Assembly (NCBI RefSeq): GCF_027923545.1
Contig: NZ_BROH01000011.1
Location: forward strand, 62,001-126,000
Source: Sinisalibacter aestuarii
GTDB lineage: Bacteria > Pseudomonadota > Alphaproteobacteria > Rhodobacterales > Rhodobacteraceae
Length of the DNA stretch: 64,000 bases
Reading direction: 5' to 3'
The translations under genes were made by a program, and so were the position numbers. Position 1 is the first letter of the stretch. Each line of letters starts with the position of its first letter. The notes under the pieces were generated by a model. It was not told where the DNA came from, searched no databases, and saw only the letters and a list, made by a program, of their open reading frames with translations. Below are positions 8,841 through 17,925 of the stretch, piece after piece.

Positions 8841-11339
8841 TTACCCGTCCATGCGGATGCGGGCATTGCCCGGGTCGTAGGGGCTGTCTTCCACCACCTG
8901 CGCGTCGAACAGCTCGCCCTGCATCCGCACCTTGAGCCTGGTGCCCGGCGTGGCGAGGTCGGGGCGGACGTAGCCCATGCCGATGGATTTGCCGAAGGCG
9001 ACCGAATAGCCGCCCGAGGTGAGGCGGCCCACCTTCTCGTCGCCGGAATAGAGCGCCTCGCGGCCCCAGGGGTCGGCGTCGGCCGGGCCGTCGATGAGGA
9101 GCGTCACGCACATAGAGCGGATGCCCTTGGCCTCCATCGCGGCCTTGCCGTGGAAGTCTTTGGAGAGGTCGACGAAACGGTCCAGCCCGGCTTCCAGCGG
9201 CGTGGCGTCGCGGCCCAGTTCGGTGCCGAAGGCGCGGTAGCTTTTCTCCTGCCGCAGCCAGTTCTGCGCCCGCGCACCCACGGGTTTCAGCCCGTGCTTT
9301 TCACCGGCTTGCATCAGGAGATCCCACAGGTAGCGGCCCATCTCGACGGGGTGGTGCAGCTCCCAGCCCAGCTCGCCGGTATAGGCGACGCGCACGGCGG
9401 TGAGCGGGCACATGCCAAGCTCGATCTTCTGCGCCGAAAGCCAGGGGAATCGCTTGTTGGAGAGCGCGGTGTCCGGCTCGGCATCGTTGATCACTTCGGC
9501 GAGGATGGCGCGGGCATTGGGGCCGGCAAGGGCGAAAACGCCGATCCGGGTGGTCCAGTCTTCCACCTCGATCCGGCCGAACTCGGCCTCCTTGTCGGCC
9601 ACAGCTTTCAGCAGATAGTCGCGGTCATAGGCGTGCCAGGCGCCGGCCGAGATCAGCACGAAGCGGTCTTCGGCCTCGCGGATGATCGTGTATTCGGTGC
9701 GGGTGGTGCCGGCCTCGGTGAGCGCATAGGTGAGGTTGATCCGGCCCACGCGCGGCAGCTTGTTGGTGGTGAACCAGTCGAGGAACGCCGCCGCACCGCG
9801 GCCTTTGACGATGTGTTTGGCGAAGGCGGTGGCGTCGATGATGCCGGCGGTTTCGCGGATCGCTTTCGCCTCGGCCTCGGCATATTGCCACCAGCCGCCG
9901 CGGCGGAAGCTGCGCGCATCGTGGTCGAAGCTGTTGGGCGCATCGAGGGGGCCGTAATAATTGGGCCGTTCCCAGCCGTTGACCTGCCCGAACTGCGCGC
10001 CAAGCGCCTTCTGCGCGTCATAGGCCGGGGCGGTGCGCAGCGGCCGGGCGGCGGGGCGTTCCTCGTCGGGGTGGTGCAGGATGTAGACGTGTTCGTAGCA
10101 TTCCTCGTTCTTGCGGACGGCATATTCGGTGGTCATCCAGTCGCCGTAACGCTTGGGATCGAGGCTCGCCATGTCGATCTCGGCCTCGCCCTCGACCATC
10201 ATCTGGGCGAGGTAATAGCCGGTGCCGCCGGCGGCGGTGATGCCGAAGCTGAACCCCTCGGCCAGCCACATGTTGCGCAGGCCCGGGGCGGGGCCGACCA
10301 GCGGGTTGCCATCGGGCGTGTAGCAGATCGGGCCGTTGAAATCGTCTTTCAGCCCCACCGTTTCCGAAGACGGAATGCGGTGGATCATCGACATGTATTC
10401 CTCCTCGATCCGGTCGAGATCGAGCGGGAACAGATCGGCGCGGAAGCTGTCGGGCACGCCATAGGCGAAGCGCGCCGGGGCACCACGCTCATAGGGGCCG
10501 AGAATCCAGCCGCCGCGTTCCTCGCGCACATACCATTTCGCGTCGGCATCACGCAGCACCGGGTGTTCGCCATGGGTCTTGCGATAGTCCAGCAGCGCCG
10601 GATCGGGTTCGGTGACGATGAACTGGTGCTCGACCGGGATCGCCGGGATCTTGATGCCGAGCATCCGCGCGGTGCGCTGGGCGTGGTTGCCGGTGGCGGT
10701 GACCACATGTTCGGCATGGATTTCCACCTGTTCCTCGGTCGGCACGAGATTGCCGCCGCGTTCGCCCATCTTGGTGGCGGTCACGATCCACTCGGAGCCG
10801 GTCCAGCGGTAGCCGTCGACCTGCCATTTGCGCTCGATCGCCACGCCGCGCTGGCGGGCACCCTTGGCCATCGCCATCGTCACATCGGCGGGGTTGATAT
10901 AGCCATCGGTGGGGTGGAACAGCGCGCCGATCAGGTCTTCGGTGCGCACCAGCGGCCAGCGCTGCTTGATCTCGTCGGGGGTGAGAAATTCATGCGGAAT
11001 GCCCACCGTCTCGGCGGTACTGGCGTAAAGCTGGTATTCGTCCATCCGCGCCTGGCTTTGCGCCATGCGCAGGTTGCCGACCACCGAGAAGCCGGCATTG
11101 AGCCCGGTCTCTTCCTCCAGCGTCTTGTAGAACTTCACCGAATAGTCGTGGATGTGCGAGGTCGCATAGCCCATGTTGAACAGCGGCAGCAGGCCCGCCG
11201 CGTGCCATGTCGATCCGCTGGTCAGCTCGTCGCGCTCCAGCAACATCACGTCCTGCCAGCCGGCGCGGGCGAGGTGATAGGCGATCGAGGCACCGACGGC
11301 CCCGCCGCCGACAACAAGGGCTTTCACATGGGTCTTCAT
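8841..11339 (-). CDS. FAD-dependent dimethylglycine/sarcosine dehydrogenase-like enzyme with GcvT domains
   Basis: This 832-residue protein has an N-terminal DAO-type FAD domain (GGGAVG near residues 11-16) and C-terminal GcvT folate-binding and GcvT-C domains from about residue 430. The segment SGSTWHAAGL (near 41-50) contains the histidine that binds FAD covalently in dimethylglycine dehydrogenase. Enzymes of this layout remove N-methyl groups from dimethylglycine or sarcosine and pass the one-carbon unit to tetrahydrofolate, as in glycine betaine breakdown. The ATG at 11339 has GAGGAG ahead of it. No other betaine genes are adjacent, so the exact substrate is open. Confidence 0.88.
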   Translation of the reverse strand: MKTHVKALVVGGGAVGASIAYHLARAGWQDVMLLERDELTSGSTWHAAGLLPLFNMGYATSHIHDYSVKFYKTLEEETGLNAGFSVVGNLRMAQSQARMDEYQLYASTAETVGIPHEFLTPDEIKQRWPLVRTEDLIGALFHPTDGYINPADVTMAMAKGARQRGVAIERKWQVDGYRWTGSEWIVTATKMGERGGNLVPTEEQVEIHAEHVVTATGNHAQRTARMLGIKIPAIPVEHQFIVTEPDPALLDYRKTHGEHPVLRDADAKWYVREERGGWILGPYERGAPARFAYGVPDSFRADLFPLDLDRIEEEYMSMIHRIPSSETVGLKDDFNGPICYTPDGNPLVGPAPGLRNMWLAEGFSFGITAAGGTGYYLAQMMVEGEAEIDMASLDPKRYGDWMTTEYAVRKNEECYEHVYILHHPDEERPAARPLRTAPAYDAQKALGAQFGQVNGWERPNYYGPLDAPNSFDHDARSFRRGGWWQYAEAEAKAIRETAGIIDATAFAKHIVKGRGAAAFLDWFTTNKLPRVGRINLTYALTEAGTTRTEYTIIREAEDRFVLISAGAWHAYDRDYLLKAVADKEAEFGRIEVEDWTTRIGVFALAGPNARAILAEVINDAEPDTALSNKRFPWLSAQKIELGMCPLTAVRVAYTGELGWELHHPVEMGRYLWDLLMQAGEKHGLKPVGARAQNWLRQEKSYRAFGTELGRDATPLEAGLDRFVDLSKDFHGKAAMEAKGIRSMCVTLLIDGPADADPWGREALYSGDEKVGRLTSGGYSVAFGKSIGMGYVRPDLATPGTRLKVRMQGELFDAQVVEDSPYDPGNARIRMDG

Positions 11340-11485
11340 CCGGCGACTCCTCGGCTGGTTGCGCTTCATCCTGCCCGATGAAGCGAAAGCCGGGAAGAAC
11401 CAGCCGACGCTTGAAGGCGCGAAAACGACGCTGGCCACGCCGCCGCCGCCATGCCAGTGTGACGCGGCAACGACGCGGGAACCCC

Positions 11486-12172
11486 ATGCCGATCACCACC
11501 TGCATCTTCGACGCTTACGGCACCCTGTTCGACGTCTCCGCCGCCGCGCGCGAAGCCGCCGCCGAGCCGGGCAACGCGGCGCTGGCGGAGTGCTGGCAGG
11601 CGCTCGCCTTCGACTGGCGGCGCAAGCAGCTCGAATATACCTGGCTGCGCGCGATCACCCATGAGCACCGCGATTTCTGGCGCGTCACCAGGGATGCGCT
11701 GGACTGGGCGATGGAGGCACAGGGGCTGCGCGATGCCGGGCTGCGCGAGCGGCTTCTGGCGCTGTACTGGACGCTTTCGCCCTATCCGGAAGTGCCGGGG
11801 ATGCTGACCCGGCTGAAACAGGCCGGGATCGGCACCGCGATCCTTTCCAACGGCTCGCCCGACATGCTCGACGGGGCGGTGCGCTCTGCCGGGATCGGGG
11901 CGCTGCTCGACGATGTGCTCTCAGTCGAAAGCGTGGGCATCTACAAGCCCGCGCCGCAGGTTTATGAACTGGTCACCACGCGGTTCGGCTGCGCACGCGA
12001 CGAGGTGCTGTTTGTCTCCTCGAACGGATGGGACATCAACGGCGCCGCCGGCTACGGCTTCTTCACCGCCTGGGTGAACCGCATGGGCGAGCCGCGCGAC
12101 CGGCTCGACCATCCGCCGCATGAAGAGCTGGCCGACCTCACCCCGATCCCCGACATCGCGGCGGCGATCTGA
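11486..12172 (+). CDS. HAD-superfamily haloacid dehalogenase, type II
   Basis: This 228-residue protein matches L-2-haloacid dehalogenases. The nucleophile is Asp9 in FDAYGTLFD, followed by SNGSP (the motif II serine), YKPAP with the motif III lysine, and SSNGWD at the end of the active site. The serine-asparagine-aspartate triad of SSNGWD is typical of type II haloacid dehalogenases rather than of phosphatases. It is the first gene of a three-gene operon in which each start overlaps the previous stop. Whether 2-haloacids are the true substrate cannot be told from the sequence. The start is the ATG at 11486, which gives the family's usual N-terminus. Confidence 0.85.
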   Translation: MPITTCIFDAYGTLFDVSAAAREAAAEPGNAALAECWQALAFDWRRKQLEYTWLRAITHEHRDFWRVTRDALDWAMEAQGLRDAGLRERLLALYWTLSPYPEVPGMLTRLKQAGIGTAILSNGSPDMLDGAVRSAGIGALLDDVLSVESVGIYKPAPQVYELVTTRFGCARDEVLFVSSNGWDINGAAGYGFFTAWVNRMGEPRDRLDHPPHEELADLTPIPDIAAAI

Positions 12173-12996
12173 TGAACGTGGCGTATTTTCAATCGGAAGA
12201 CGGGCTGCGCCTGGCCTATCGCGACGAGGGCGAGGGCCTGCCGCTGATCGCGCTGGCGGGGCTGACGCGCAACAGCACCGATTTCAGCTTTCTCGCCCCG
12301 CATCTTGGCGGCGTGCGGCTGATCCGGCCCGATTACCGGGGGCGCGGATTGTCGGACCGGGCGGCCTGGGCGAGCTACAATGCCGGGCAGGAGGCGCGCG
12401 ACGTGCTCGCGCTCATGGACCATCTCGGCCTTGCCCGCGCCGCCATTCTCGGCACCTCGCGCGGCGGGCTGATCGCGATGGGGCTCGCCGCCACGGCGCA
12501 TGAGCGGCTGATGGGCGTGTGCCTTAACGATATCGGCCCGGTGATCGAGCCGGAGGGGCTTGCCTCGATCGAAGCCTATCTCGGGCGCGCCCCGGCGGCG
12601 ACAAGCTACGAAGAGGCGGCCCGCGCGCGGGCGAAAACCGCCGTGGGGTTTGCCAATGTGCCCGAGAGCCGCTGGCTTGCCGAGGTGAAGATCCTGTTCG
12701 ACCAGACCGAGAGCGGCCTTGCCCTCACCTACGATCCGGCGCTGCGCGACGCCTTCCTCGCCGCAGGCCCCGATCTGCCGCCGCTCTGGCCGCTGTTCGA
12801 CGCGCTGGCGGGCCTGCCGCTTGCGCTGATCCACGGTGCGGGTTCCGACATTCTCTCGCAGGCCACCGCCGACGAGATGCGCCGCCGCCGCCCCGATCTG
12901 CGCTATGCCCGGCTTGCGGACCGGGGCCATGTACCCTGGCTCGACGAACCCGAGGCCCTCGCCGTGATCCGTGGCTGGATCGGAGACATGACATGA
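12172..12996 (+). CDS. Alpha/beta hydrolase
   Basis: This 274-residue alpha/beta hydrolase has its nucleophile Ser96 in the elbow GTSRG, an acid residue probably in GAGSD near 223, and the histidine in DRGHVPWLDEPE near 250. The N-terminal half has the usual strands and a DYRGRGLS loop. The closest general type is the small-molecule esterase and meta-cleavage-hydrolase-like group, but the substrate is not evident. The ATG shares its A with the stop codon of the dehalogenase gene, and the stop overlaps the start of the dehydratase, so the three are translationally coupled. Confidence 0.85.
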   Translation: MNVAYFQSEDGLRLAYRDEGEGLPLIALAGLTRNSTDFSFLAPHLGGVRLIRPDYRGRGLSDRAAWASYNAGQEARDVLALMDHLGLARAAILGTSRGGLIAMGLAATAHERLMGVCLNDIGPVIEPEGLASIEAYLGRAPAATSYEEAARARAKTAVGFANVPESRWLAEVKILFDQTESGLALTYDPALRDAFLAAGPDLPPLWPLFDALAGLPLALIHGAGSDILSQATADEMRRRRPDLRYARLADRGHVPWLDEPEALAVIRGWIGDMT

Positions 12997-13964
12997 AGAT
13001 CGAGACGATCCGCGAGGCCGCCGGGCGGCTTGCCGGCCATGCCCGCCGCACGCCGCTCCTGTCATCGCCCTTTCTCGACGAGATCGCCGGCCGCCGGGTG
13101 CTGGTGAAGCCCGAATGCCTGCAACATACCGGCAGCTTCAAATATCGCGGCGCGCGCAACACGCTGGCGGCGATGGCGCCGGAGCGGCGGGCGCGCGGCG
13201 TCATCGCCTTTTCGTCGGGCAACCATGCGCAGGGCGTCGCCCTCTCGGCGCGTGAATTCGGCGTGCCCGCCGTCATCATCATGCCCTCCGACGCGCCCGC
13301 GCTGAAGATCGCCAATACCCGCGCGCTCGGGGCGGAGGTGGTGCTCTACGACCGGGCGAGCGAGGACCGCGACGAGATCGGCGCGCGGCTGGCCGGCGCG
13401 CGCGGGCTGACGCTGGTGCGGCCCTTCGACGAGCCGCTGGTGATCGCCGGGCAAGGCACGGTGGGGCTTGAGATCGCCGAAGACGCCGCCGCGCTTGGGC
13501 TGGACGCCGCCGCTGTGCTGGTGCCCTGCGGCGGCGGCGGGCTGACCTCCGGCATCGCCACGGCGCTGGCGGCGGAGGCGCCCGGGCTCAGGGTGCATCC
13601 GGTGGAGCCGGAGGGGTTCGACGATGTGAAACGCTCGCTGATCGCCGGGGAGATCCAGCGCAACACCCGGCTCTCCGGCTCGATCTGCGACGCGATCATC
13701 ACCCCGGCGCCGGGCGATCTGACCTGGCCGATCATCCGGCGCCTCTGCGGCGCGGGCATCGCGGTGAGCGAAGACGAAGCGCTGATGGCGATGGCGGCGG
13801 CCTTTACCCGGTTGAAGATCGTGATCGAGCCGGGCGGCGCTGTGGCGCTGGCGGCGGCGCTGTATCATGGCAGCGAGATCGAGGGCGAGGCGGTGATCGC
13901 GGTGGCCTCGGGCGGCAATGTGGATGCGGCGCTGTTCCGCATGGCGCTGGAACGGTTCGGCTGA
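12993..13964 (+). CDS. PLP-dependent threonine/serine dehydratase family enzyme
   Basis: This 323-residue fold-type II PLP enzyme has the Schiff-base lysine Lys50 in TGSFKYRGA, a phosphate-binding loop CGGGGLTSG near 176-184, and ASGGNVD near the end. It lacks the C-terminal ACT domain of biosynthetic IlvA, so it resembles catabolic threonine ammonia-lyase, serine racemase or hydroxyaspartate dehydratase. It is the last gene of the operon with the dehalogenase and hydrolase genes (ATGA overlap). A hairpin lies about 110 bp after its stop. Confidence 0.85.
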   Translation: MKIETIREAAGRLAGHARRTPLLSSPFLDEIAGRRVLVKPECLQHTGSFKYRGARNTLAAMAPERRARGVIAFSSGNHAQGVALSAREFGVPAVIIMPSDAPALKIANTRALGAEVVLYDRASEDRDEIGARLAGARGLTLVRPFDEPLVIAGQGTVGLEIAEDAAALGLDAAAVLVPCGGGGLTSGIATALAAEAPGLRVHPVEPEGFDDVKRSLIAGEIQRNTRLSGSICDAIITPAPGDLTWPIIRRLCGAGIAVSEDEALMAMAAAFTRLKIVIEPGGAVALAAALYHGSEIEGEAVIAVASGGNVDAALFRMALERFG

Positions 13965-14073
13965 GCGGGGATGCGTCGGAGGCGGGCGTTAACCCGATGG
14001 CAGGGAATGAACGGGGCGTTAACGGCAGATTTCCCCTAACGTTCTGAGGTGGAATGGTTTTCTTCTGAAATCT

Positions 14074-14109
14074 GACACCACGATTCTAGGATTCTAGAAT
14101 CGTGGTGTC
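14074..14109. repeat. Perfect 15-bp inverted repeat with 6-nt loop
   Basis: The arms GACACCACGATTCTA (14074-14088) and TAGAATCGTGGTGTC (14095-14109) are perfect complements around the loop GGATTC. The region is AT-richer than average and lies in a 270-bp gap between convergent genes. There is no T-run on either side, so it is not a standard intrinsic terminator, although it could stop or process RNA. It might also be the remnant of a mobile-element end or a protein-binding site. Two GTTAAC hexamers lie about 50-85 bp upstream. Confidence 0.75.
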
Positions 14110-14234
14110 GTCAGGCAGCGCATCGGCGCCGCGACGCCGCCCAATGATCATCGCCAATGCGGCGGGCCGGCTTCACGCGCCCGGCGCGGCGGCTATGGGC
14201 GCGCGCCGCCGGAGGCCGGGATGCCCGATGCCCC

Positions 14235-15005
14235 TCACCCTTTCCGCTTCAGAAACCGCGCCACGGGGTCGGGATCGCGTCCGCCCACGGCCTCCCATTC
14301 CTCGGCCAGCGCCGCGCGCTCGGCCTCGACCAGTGCCGCCACATCGGTGATCCGCGCGCCCTGCGCGCGCATGTGGTCCATCAGCCGGTGCGAATGCAGG
14401 ATCGTCGGCAAAGCGTCCTGCGGTTCCCAGGCATCCAGCATCGTCACCCGGCGCAGGTTGAATTCCGGCGGCAGCACCCAGAAGCGCAGATCGGAGCGCC
14501 AGAGCAAATCGCGCAGCGCCGGCTGGTCGCGCTCCCCGCCGCTTTCGGCGAAGGCGCGCGCCCAGTCCGCCAGAAACGCCAGCATCCTGGGCGAGCGCCG
14601 GTAGAGCATCACGCCGGAATTGAGCTGCGGCACCGCATAGGGCGTCTGAACCTCCTGCCCGGCCCGGATCAGCTCCGAGGCCCGGCGCACGTCATGCGCC
14701 AGCGCCAGCTCGAACCGCTCCAGCACGTCGAACAGATCGCCAAGCGGCGCGAGCACCAGCGTATCGGCATCCAGAAACAGCGTGCGGCCAAACCGGGTGC
14801 GGCGCATGCAATCGAGCTTCGAGCGCGGATGCGGATCGGCGATCCCGTGCACCGCGTCGAACAGGCCCGGCTGCGCCGCGTCGGGCGCATCGGTGAACAG
14901 ATCCACCGCCAGCCCCGGCTCCACCGCCCGGAGCGAACGCGCCGAGGCTTCCGCCAGATTGCGGTAGTCCGGCCCGGTGGCCACGTAGATCACACCCTTG
15001 TCCAT
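14235..15005 (-). CDS. Putative glycosyltransferase (GT8-like nucleotide-sugar transferase fold)
   Basis: This 256-residue soluble protein looks like a GT-A fold transferase. It opens with a strand (GVIYVATGPDYRNLA) and has a DXD-type metal site, DAD at residues 79-81 in RTLFLDADTLVL. LNSGVMLYRR follows about 50 residues later, as is usual for GT8-type enzymes. The C-terminal part is less typical. There is no membrane segment. It stands alone, convergent with the dehydratase gene and divergent from ffh. The sugar donor and acceptor are unknown, and glycogenin/GT8-like is the best guess. Confidence 0.65.
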   Translation of the reverse strand: MDKGVIYVATGPDYRNLAEASARSLRAVEPGLAVDLFTDAPDAAQPGLFDAVHGIADPHPRSKLDCMRRTRFGRTLFLDADTLVLAPLGDLFDVLERFELALAHDVRRASELIRAGQEVQTPYAVPQLNSGVMLYRRSPRMLAFLADWARAFAESGGERDQPALRDLLWRSDLRFWVLPPEFNLRRVTMLDAWEPQDALPTILHSHRLMDHMRAQGARITDVAALVEAERAALAEEWEAVGGRDPDPVARFLKRKG

Positions 15006-15062
15006 GCTGCCGCATCAGGCCCCAGCCCGGCCGCCAAGACAAGGGCTTTCGCCCTGCTGTGC

Positions 15063-15091
15063 TTGACTCGCCTGCCCCGCGCGCGTAAACG
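15063..15091 (+). promoter_or_regulatory. Possible sigma-70-type promoter upstream of ffh
   Basis: TTGACT (15063-15068) and TAAACG (15086-15091) are spaced by 17 bp, about 185 bp ahead of the ffh start. The -35 box is good and the -10 box is weak. A tandem pair of TTGGGAATA repeats lies closer to the gene (about 15201-15220). The assignment rests only on the spacing and the -35 match. Confidence 0.3.
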
Positions 15092-15275
15092 CCCAGCGAA
15101 CCCCGGAAGCTCCGCCTTCCGGTCCCAAGGCCCCAAGGCCGGGATCGCCCCCCGTCAGCGCGTCGCGCCCACGGGGGCAAAACCCGTTTGGCGCCCCGGG
15201 TTGGGAATAGTTGGGAATACCGCGCGCCCGTCCCCATATCGGGGGCACAGACAGAAACGGCAAAGGAGCCGAGAC

Positions 15276-16784
15276 ATGTTCGAAAGCCTCTCAGACCGCC
15301 TTTCCGGCGTCTTCGACCGGCTGACAAAACAGGGCGCGCTGTCGGAGGACGACGTCAAGACCGCGCTGCGCGAGGTGCGGGTGGCGCTGCTGGAGGCCGA
15401 CGTTTCGCTGCCCGTGGCGCGCGACTTCGTCAAGAAGGTGCAGGACAAGGCCACCGGCCAGGCGGTGACGAAGAGCGTCACCCCCGGCCAGCAGGTGGTG
15501 AAGATCGTCCATGACGAACTGGTGGCGGTGCTCACCGGCGAGGGCGATCCGGGCGCGCTGAAGATCGACAACCCGCCCGCGCCGATCCTGATGGTCGGCC
15601 TGCAGGGCGGCGGCAAGACCACCACCACCGCCAAGCTCGCCAAGCGGCTCAAGGAGCGCGAGGGCAAGCGCGTGCTGATGGCCTCGCTCGACGTGTACCG
15701 CCCCGCCGCCATGCAGCAGCTCGACGTGCTGGGCCGGCAGATCGGGGTGGACACGCTGCCGATCGTGCCCGGCGAAAAGCCCGTCGATATCGCCAAGCGC
15801 GCCAAGACGCAGGCCAGCCTCGGCGGCTATGACGTCTATATGCTCGACACGGCAGGCCGGCTGCATATCGACGACGTGCTGATGGGCGAGGTCGAGCAGG
15901 TTTCGGCCGTGGTCTCCCCGCGCGAAACGCTGCTGGTGGTCGATGGCCTCACCGGTCAGGTGGCCGTGGAAGTGGCGCAGGAATTCGACGACAAGGTCGG
16001 CATTTCCGGCGTGGTGCTGACGCGGATGGATGGCGACGGGCGCGGTGGTGCGGCGCTGTCGATGCGCGCCGTCACCGGCAAGCCGATCCGCTTCGTCGGC
16101 CTTGGCGAGAAGATGGACGCGCTCGAAACCTTCGAGCCGGACCGGATCGCCGGGCGCATCCTCGGCATGGGCGATATCGTGGCGTTGGTGGAAAAGGCGC
16201 AGGAGACCATCGAGGCCGAACAGGCCGAAAAGATGATGCGCCGCTTCCAGAAAGGTCAGTTCAACATGAACGACCTCAAGCTCCAGTTCGAGCAGATGCA
16301 GAAGATGGGCGGGATGGAAAGCGTCATGGGCATGATGCCCGGCATGGGCAAGATGGCCAAGCAGGCCGCCGAGGCCGGGCTGGACGACAAGGTGATCAAC
16401 CGCCAGATCGCGCTGATCAACTCGATGACCAAGCGCGAGCGCGCCAATCCGCAGATCCTGCAGGCGAGCCGCAAGAAGCGCATCGCCGCGGGGGCCGGGC
16501 AGGAAGTGTCGGAGCTCAACAAGCTGATCAAGATGCACCGGCAGATGTCGGACATGATGAAGAAGCTCGGCAAGATGGGCAAAGGCGGGATGCTGAAACA
16601 GGCGATGAAGGGCATGTTCGGCAAGGGCGGCGGCCTGCCGGGCGGGATGCCCGACATGAACGACCCCAAGGCGATGGAAGAGGCCGCGAAGGCGCTTGGC
16701 GGCAAGCTGCCCGGCGGTTTGCCCGGCCTCGGCGGTGGCGCGCAATTACCGCCGGGCCTTTCGGGGTTTGGGAAGAAGAAGTGA
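15276..16784 (+). CDS. ffh: Signal recognition particle GTPase Ffh
   Basis: This 502-residue protein is the GTPase subunit of SRP, which binds signal sequences on the ribosome and delivers nascent membrane proteins to FtsY. The N domain is followed by the G domain: GLQGGGKT at 108-115, DTAGRLHID, and TRMDGDGRGG. The C-terminal M domain is rich in methionine (QMQKMGGMESVMGMM and a Gly/Met-rich tail). The ATG at 15276 has AAAGGAG ahead of it. The frame is open far upstream, but those residues do not resemble Ffh. The stop overlaps the GTG start of the first of three GNAT genes. Confidence 0.98.
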   Translation: MFESLSDRLSGVFDRLTKQGALSEDDVKTALREVRVALLEADVSLPVARDFVKKVQDKATGQAVTKSVTPGQQVVKIVHDELVAVLTGEGDPGALKIDNPPAPILMVGLQGGGKTTTTAKLAKRLKEREGKRVLMASLDVYRPAAMQQLDVLGRQIGVDTLPIVPGEKPVDIAKRAKTQASLGGYDVYMLDTAGRLHIDDVLMGEVEQVSAVVSPRETLLVVDGLTGQVAVEVAQEFDDKVGISGVVLTRMDGDGRGGAALSMRAVTGKPIRFVGLGEKMDALETFEPDRIAGRILGMGDIVALVEKAQETIEAEQAEKMMRRFQKGQFNMNDLKLQFEQMQKMGGMESVMGMMPGMGKMAKQAAEAGLDDKVINRQIALINSMTKRERANPQILQASRKKRIAAGAGQEVSELNKLIKMHRQMSDMMKKLGKMGKGGMLKQAMKGMFGKGGGLPGGMPDMNDPKAMEEAAKALGGKLPGGLPGLGGGAQLPPGLSGFGKKK

Positions 16785-17413
16785 CCGCCCCCACCGCATA
16801 TCCCTGGGAAGACGCCCGCGTGGGCGCCTCCGATGCCTCCGCCGGCTTTGCCGCGCGGCTGCGCGGGATGTTGCCCCGGCTGGAGACGGCCCGGCTGGTG
16901 CTGCGCGCTCCGGTGATCGAGGATTTCGAGACCTACCGTGCGATCATGATGTCGGAGCGCGCCGTTTACATGGACGGGCCGCTCAGCCGGCGTGAAGCCT
17001 GGCTCGATTTCGTTCAATGCATCGCCAACTGGCATCTGCGCGGCCACGGGCTGTTTACCGTCACCGCCGGCGACAGCGGCGAGACGCTGGGCTTCGTCAA
17101 CCTGACGATGGAGCATGGCGACCGCGAGCCGGAGCTTGGCTGGTTCGTCACCGAAGAGGCCGAGGGCGCGGGCTATGCATTCGAAGCAGCCGAAGCGGTG
17201 CGCGACTGGGGGCTGCGGGTGGCGAAGCTCACCGCGATGGTCAGCTATATCGACCCGCCCAATGCCCGCTCGATCAATCTCGCGACCCGCCTTGGCGGCT
17301 GGCACGATCCGGCGGCCTCCGCCGAGGTTTCGCAGGAGCAGGGCGGCGCGGTGGCCGTCTACCGTCACTGGCCGCCCGCCGATGACGAAGGCGGCATGGG
17401 AGCCTATGCATGA
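16781..17413 (+). CDS. GNAT family N-acetyltransferase (RimJ/RimL-like), tandem copy 1
   Basis: This 210-residue protein of the Acetyltransf_3 (RimJ/RimL-like) group starts at a GTG overlapping the ffh stop (GTGA). It has about 30 extra residues before the core LETARLVLRAPVIEDFETYRAIM. The middle has RGHGLFTVTAGDSGETLGFVNL and the acetyl-CoA-binding stretch EEAEGAGYAFEAAEAVRDWG. It is the first of three tandem related GNAT genes, all coupled by 4-bp overlaps. The substrate is unknown; ribosomal-protein N-termini, small amines and aminoglycosides are all known for the superfamily. Confidence 0.85.
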   Translation: MTAPTAYPWEDARVGASDASAGFAARLRGMLPRLETARLVLRAPVIEDFETYRAIMMSERAVYMDGPLSRREAWLDFVQCIANWHLRGHGLFTVTAGDSGETLGFVNLTMEHGDREPELGWFVTEEAEGAGYAFEAAEAVRDWGLRVAKLTAMVSYIDPPNARSINLATRLGGWHDPAASAEVSQEQGGAVAVYRHWPPADDEGGMGAYA

Positions 17414-17925
17414 TCGCCCCCACCCTCACCACCACCCGCCTCACCCTGCGCGCCCAGCGCCCGGAGGATTTCGACGCCTACGCCGCCTTCTACGGCTCCG
17501 AGCGCAGCCGGGGCATGGGCGGGCCGCTCGACCGGCCCAGCGCCTGGCGGGCCTATGCCGCCGAACTCGGCCATTGGCAGATGCGCGGCTACGGCTTCTG
17601 GATGGCCGATGTGACCGAGACCGGGCAGACGGTGGGCCAGGTCGGCTTCTGGCACCCCGAGGGCTGGAGCGAAGTGGAGATCGGCTGGGCGATGTTCGAA
17701 GGGTCCGAGGGCAAGGGCTATGCCTTTGAGGCCGCGCAGGCCCTGCGCGCCTATGCCTATGACGAGCTGGGCTGGGGCCCGCTCACCAGCGTGATCGTGC
17801 CCGGCAATACCCGGTCGGAAGCCCTTGCCGCCCGCCTTGGCGCGGCGCCGGAGCGCGAATGGCTTTCGCCCAGCGGGCGCATCGGCGTGATCTGGCGCCA
17901 TCCGGGCAAGGAGGCGCTGGCATGA
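17410..17925 (+). CDS. GNAT family N-acetyltransferase (RimJ/RimL-like), tandem copy 2
   Basis: This 171-residue acetyltransferase is clearly related to both neighbours. It shows LTTTRLTLRAQRPEDFDAY, then GSERSRGMGGPLDRPSAWR, HWQMRGYGFWMAD, and the CoA loop SEGKGYAFEAAQALRAY. The same blocks recur in copy 3 (SDRSRMVGGPLPRPQVWR, HWHLRGFGFWALE, AEGKGFAREAALAAR), so copies 2 and 3 look like a duplication. The start overlaps the stop of copy 1. Substrate unknown. Confidence 0.85.
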   Translation: MIAPTLTTTRLTLRAQRPEDFDAYAAFYGSERSRGMGGPLDRPSAWRAYAAELGHWQMRGYGFWMADVTETGQTVGQVGFWHPEGWSEVEIGWAMFEGSEGKGYAFEAAQALRAYAYDELGWGPLTSVIVPGNTRSEALAARLGAAPEREWLSPSGRIGVIWRHPGKEALA

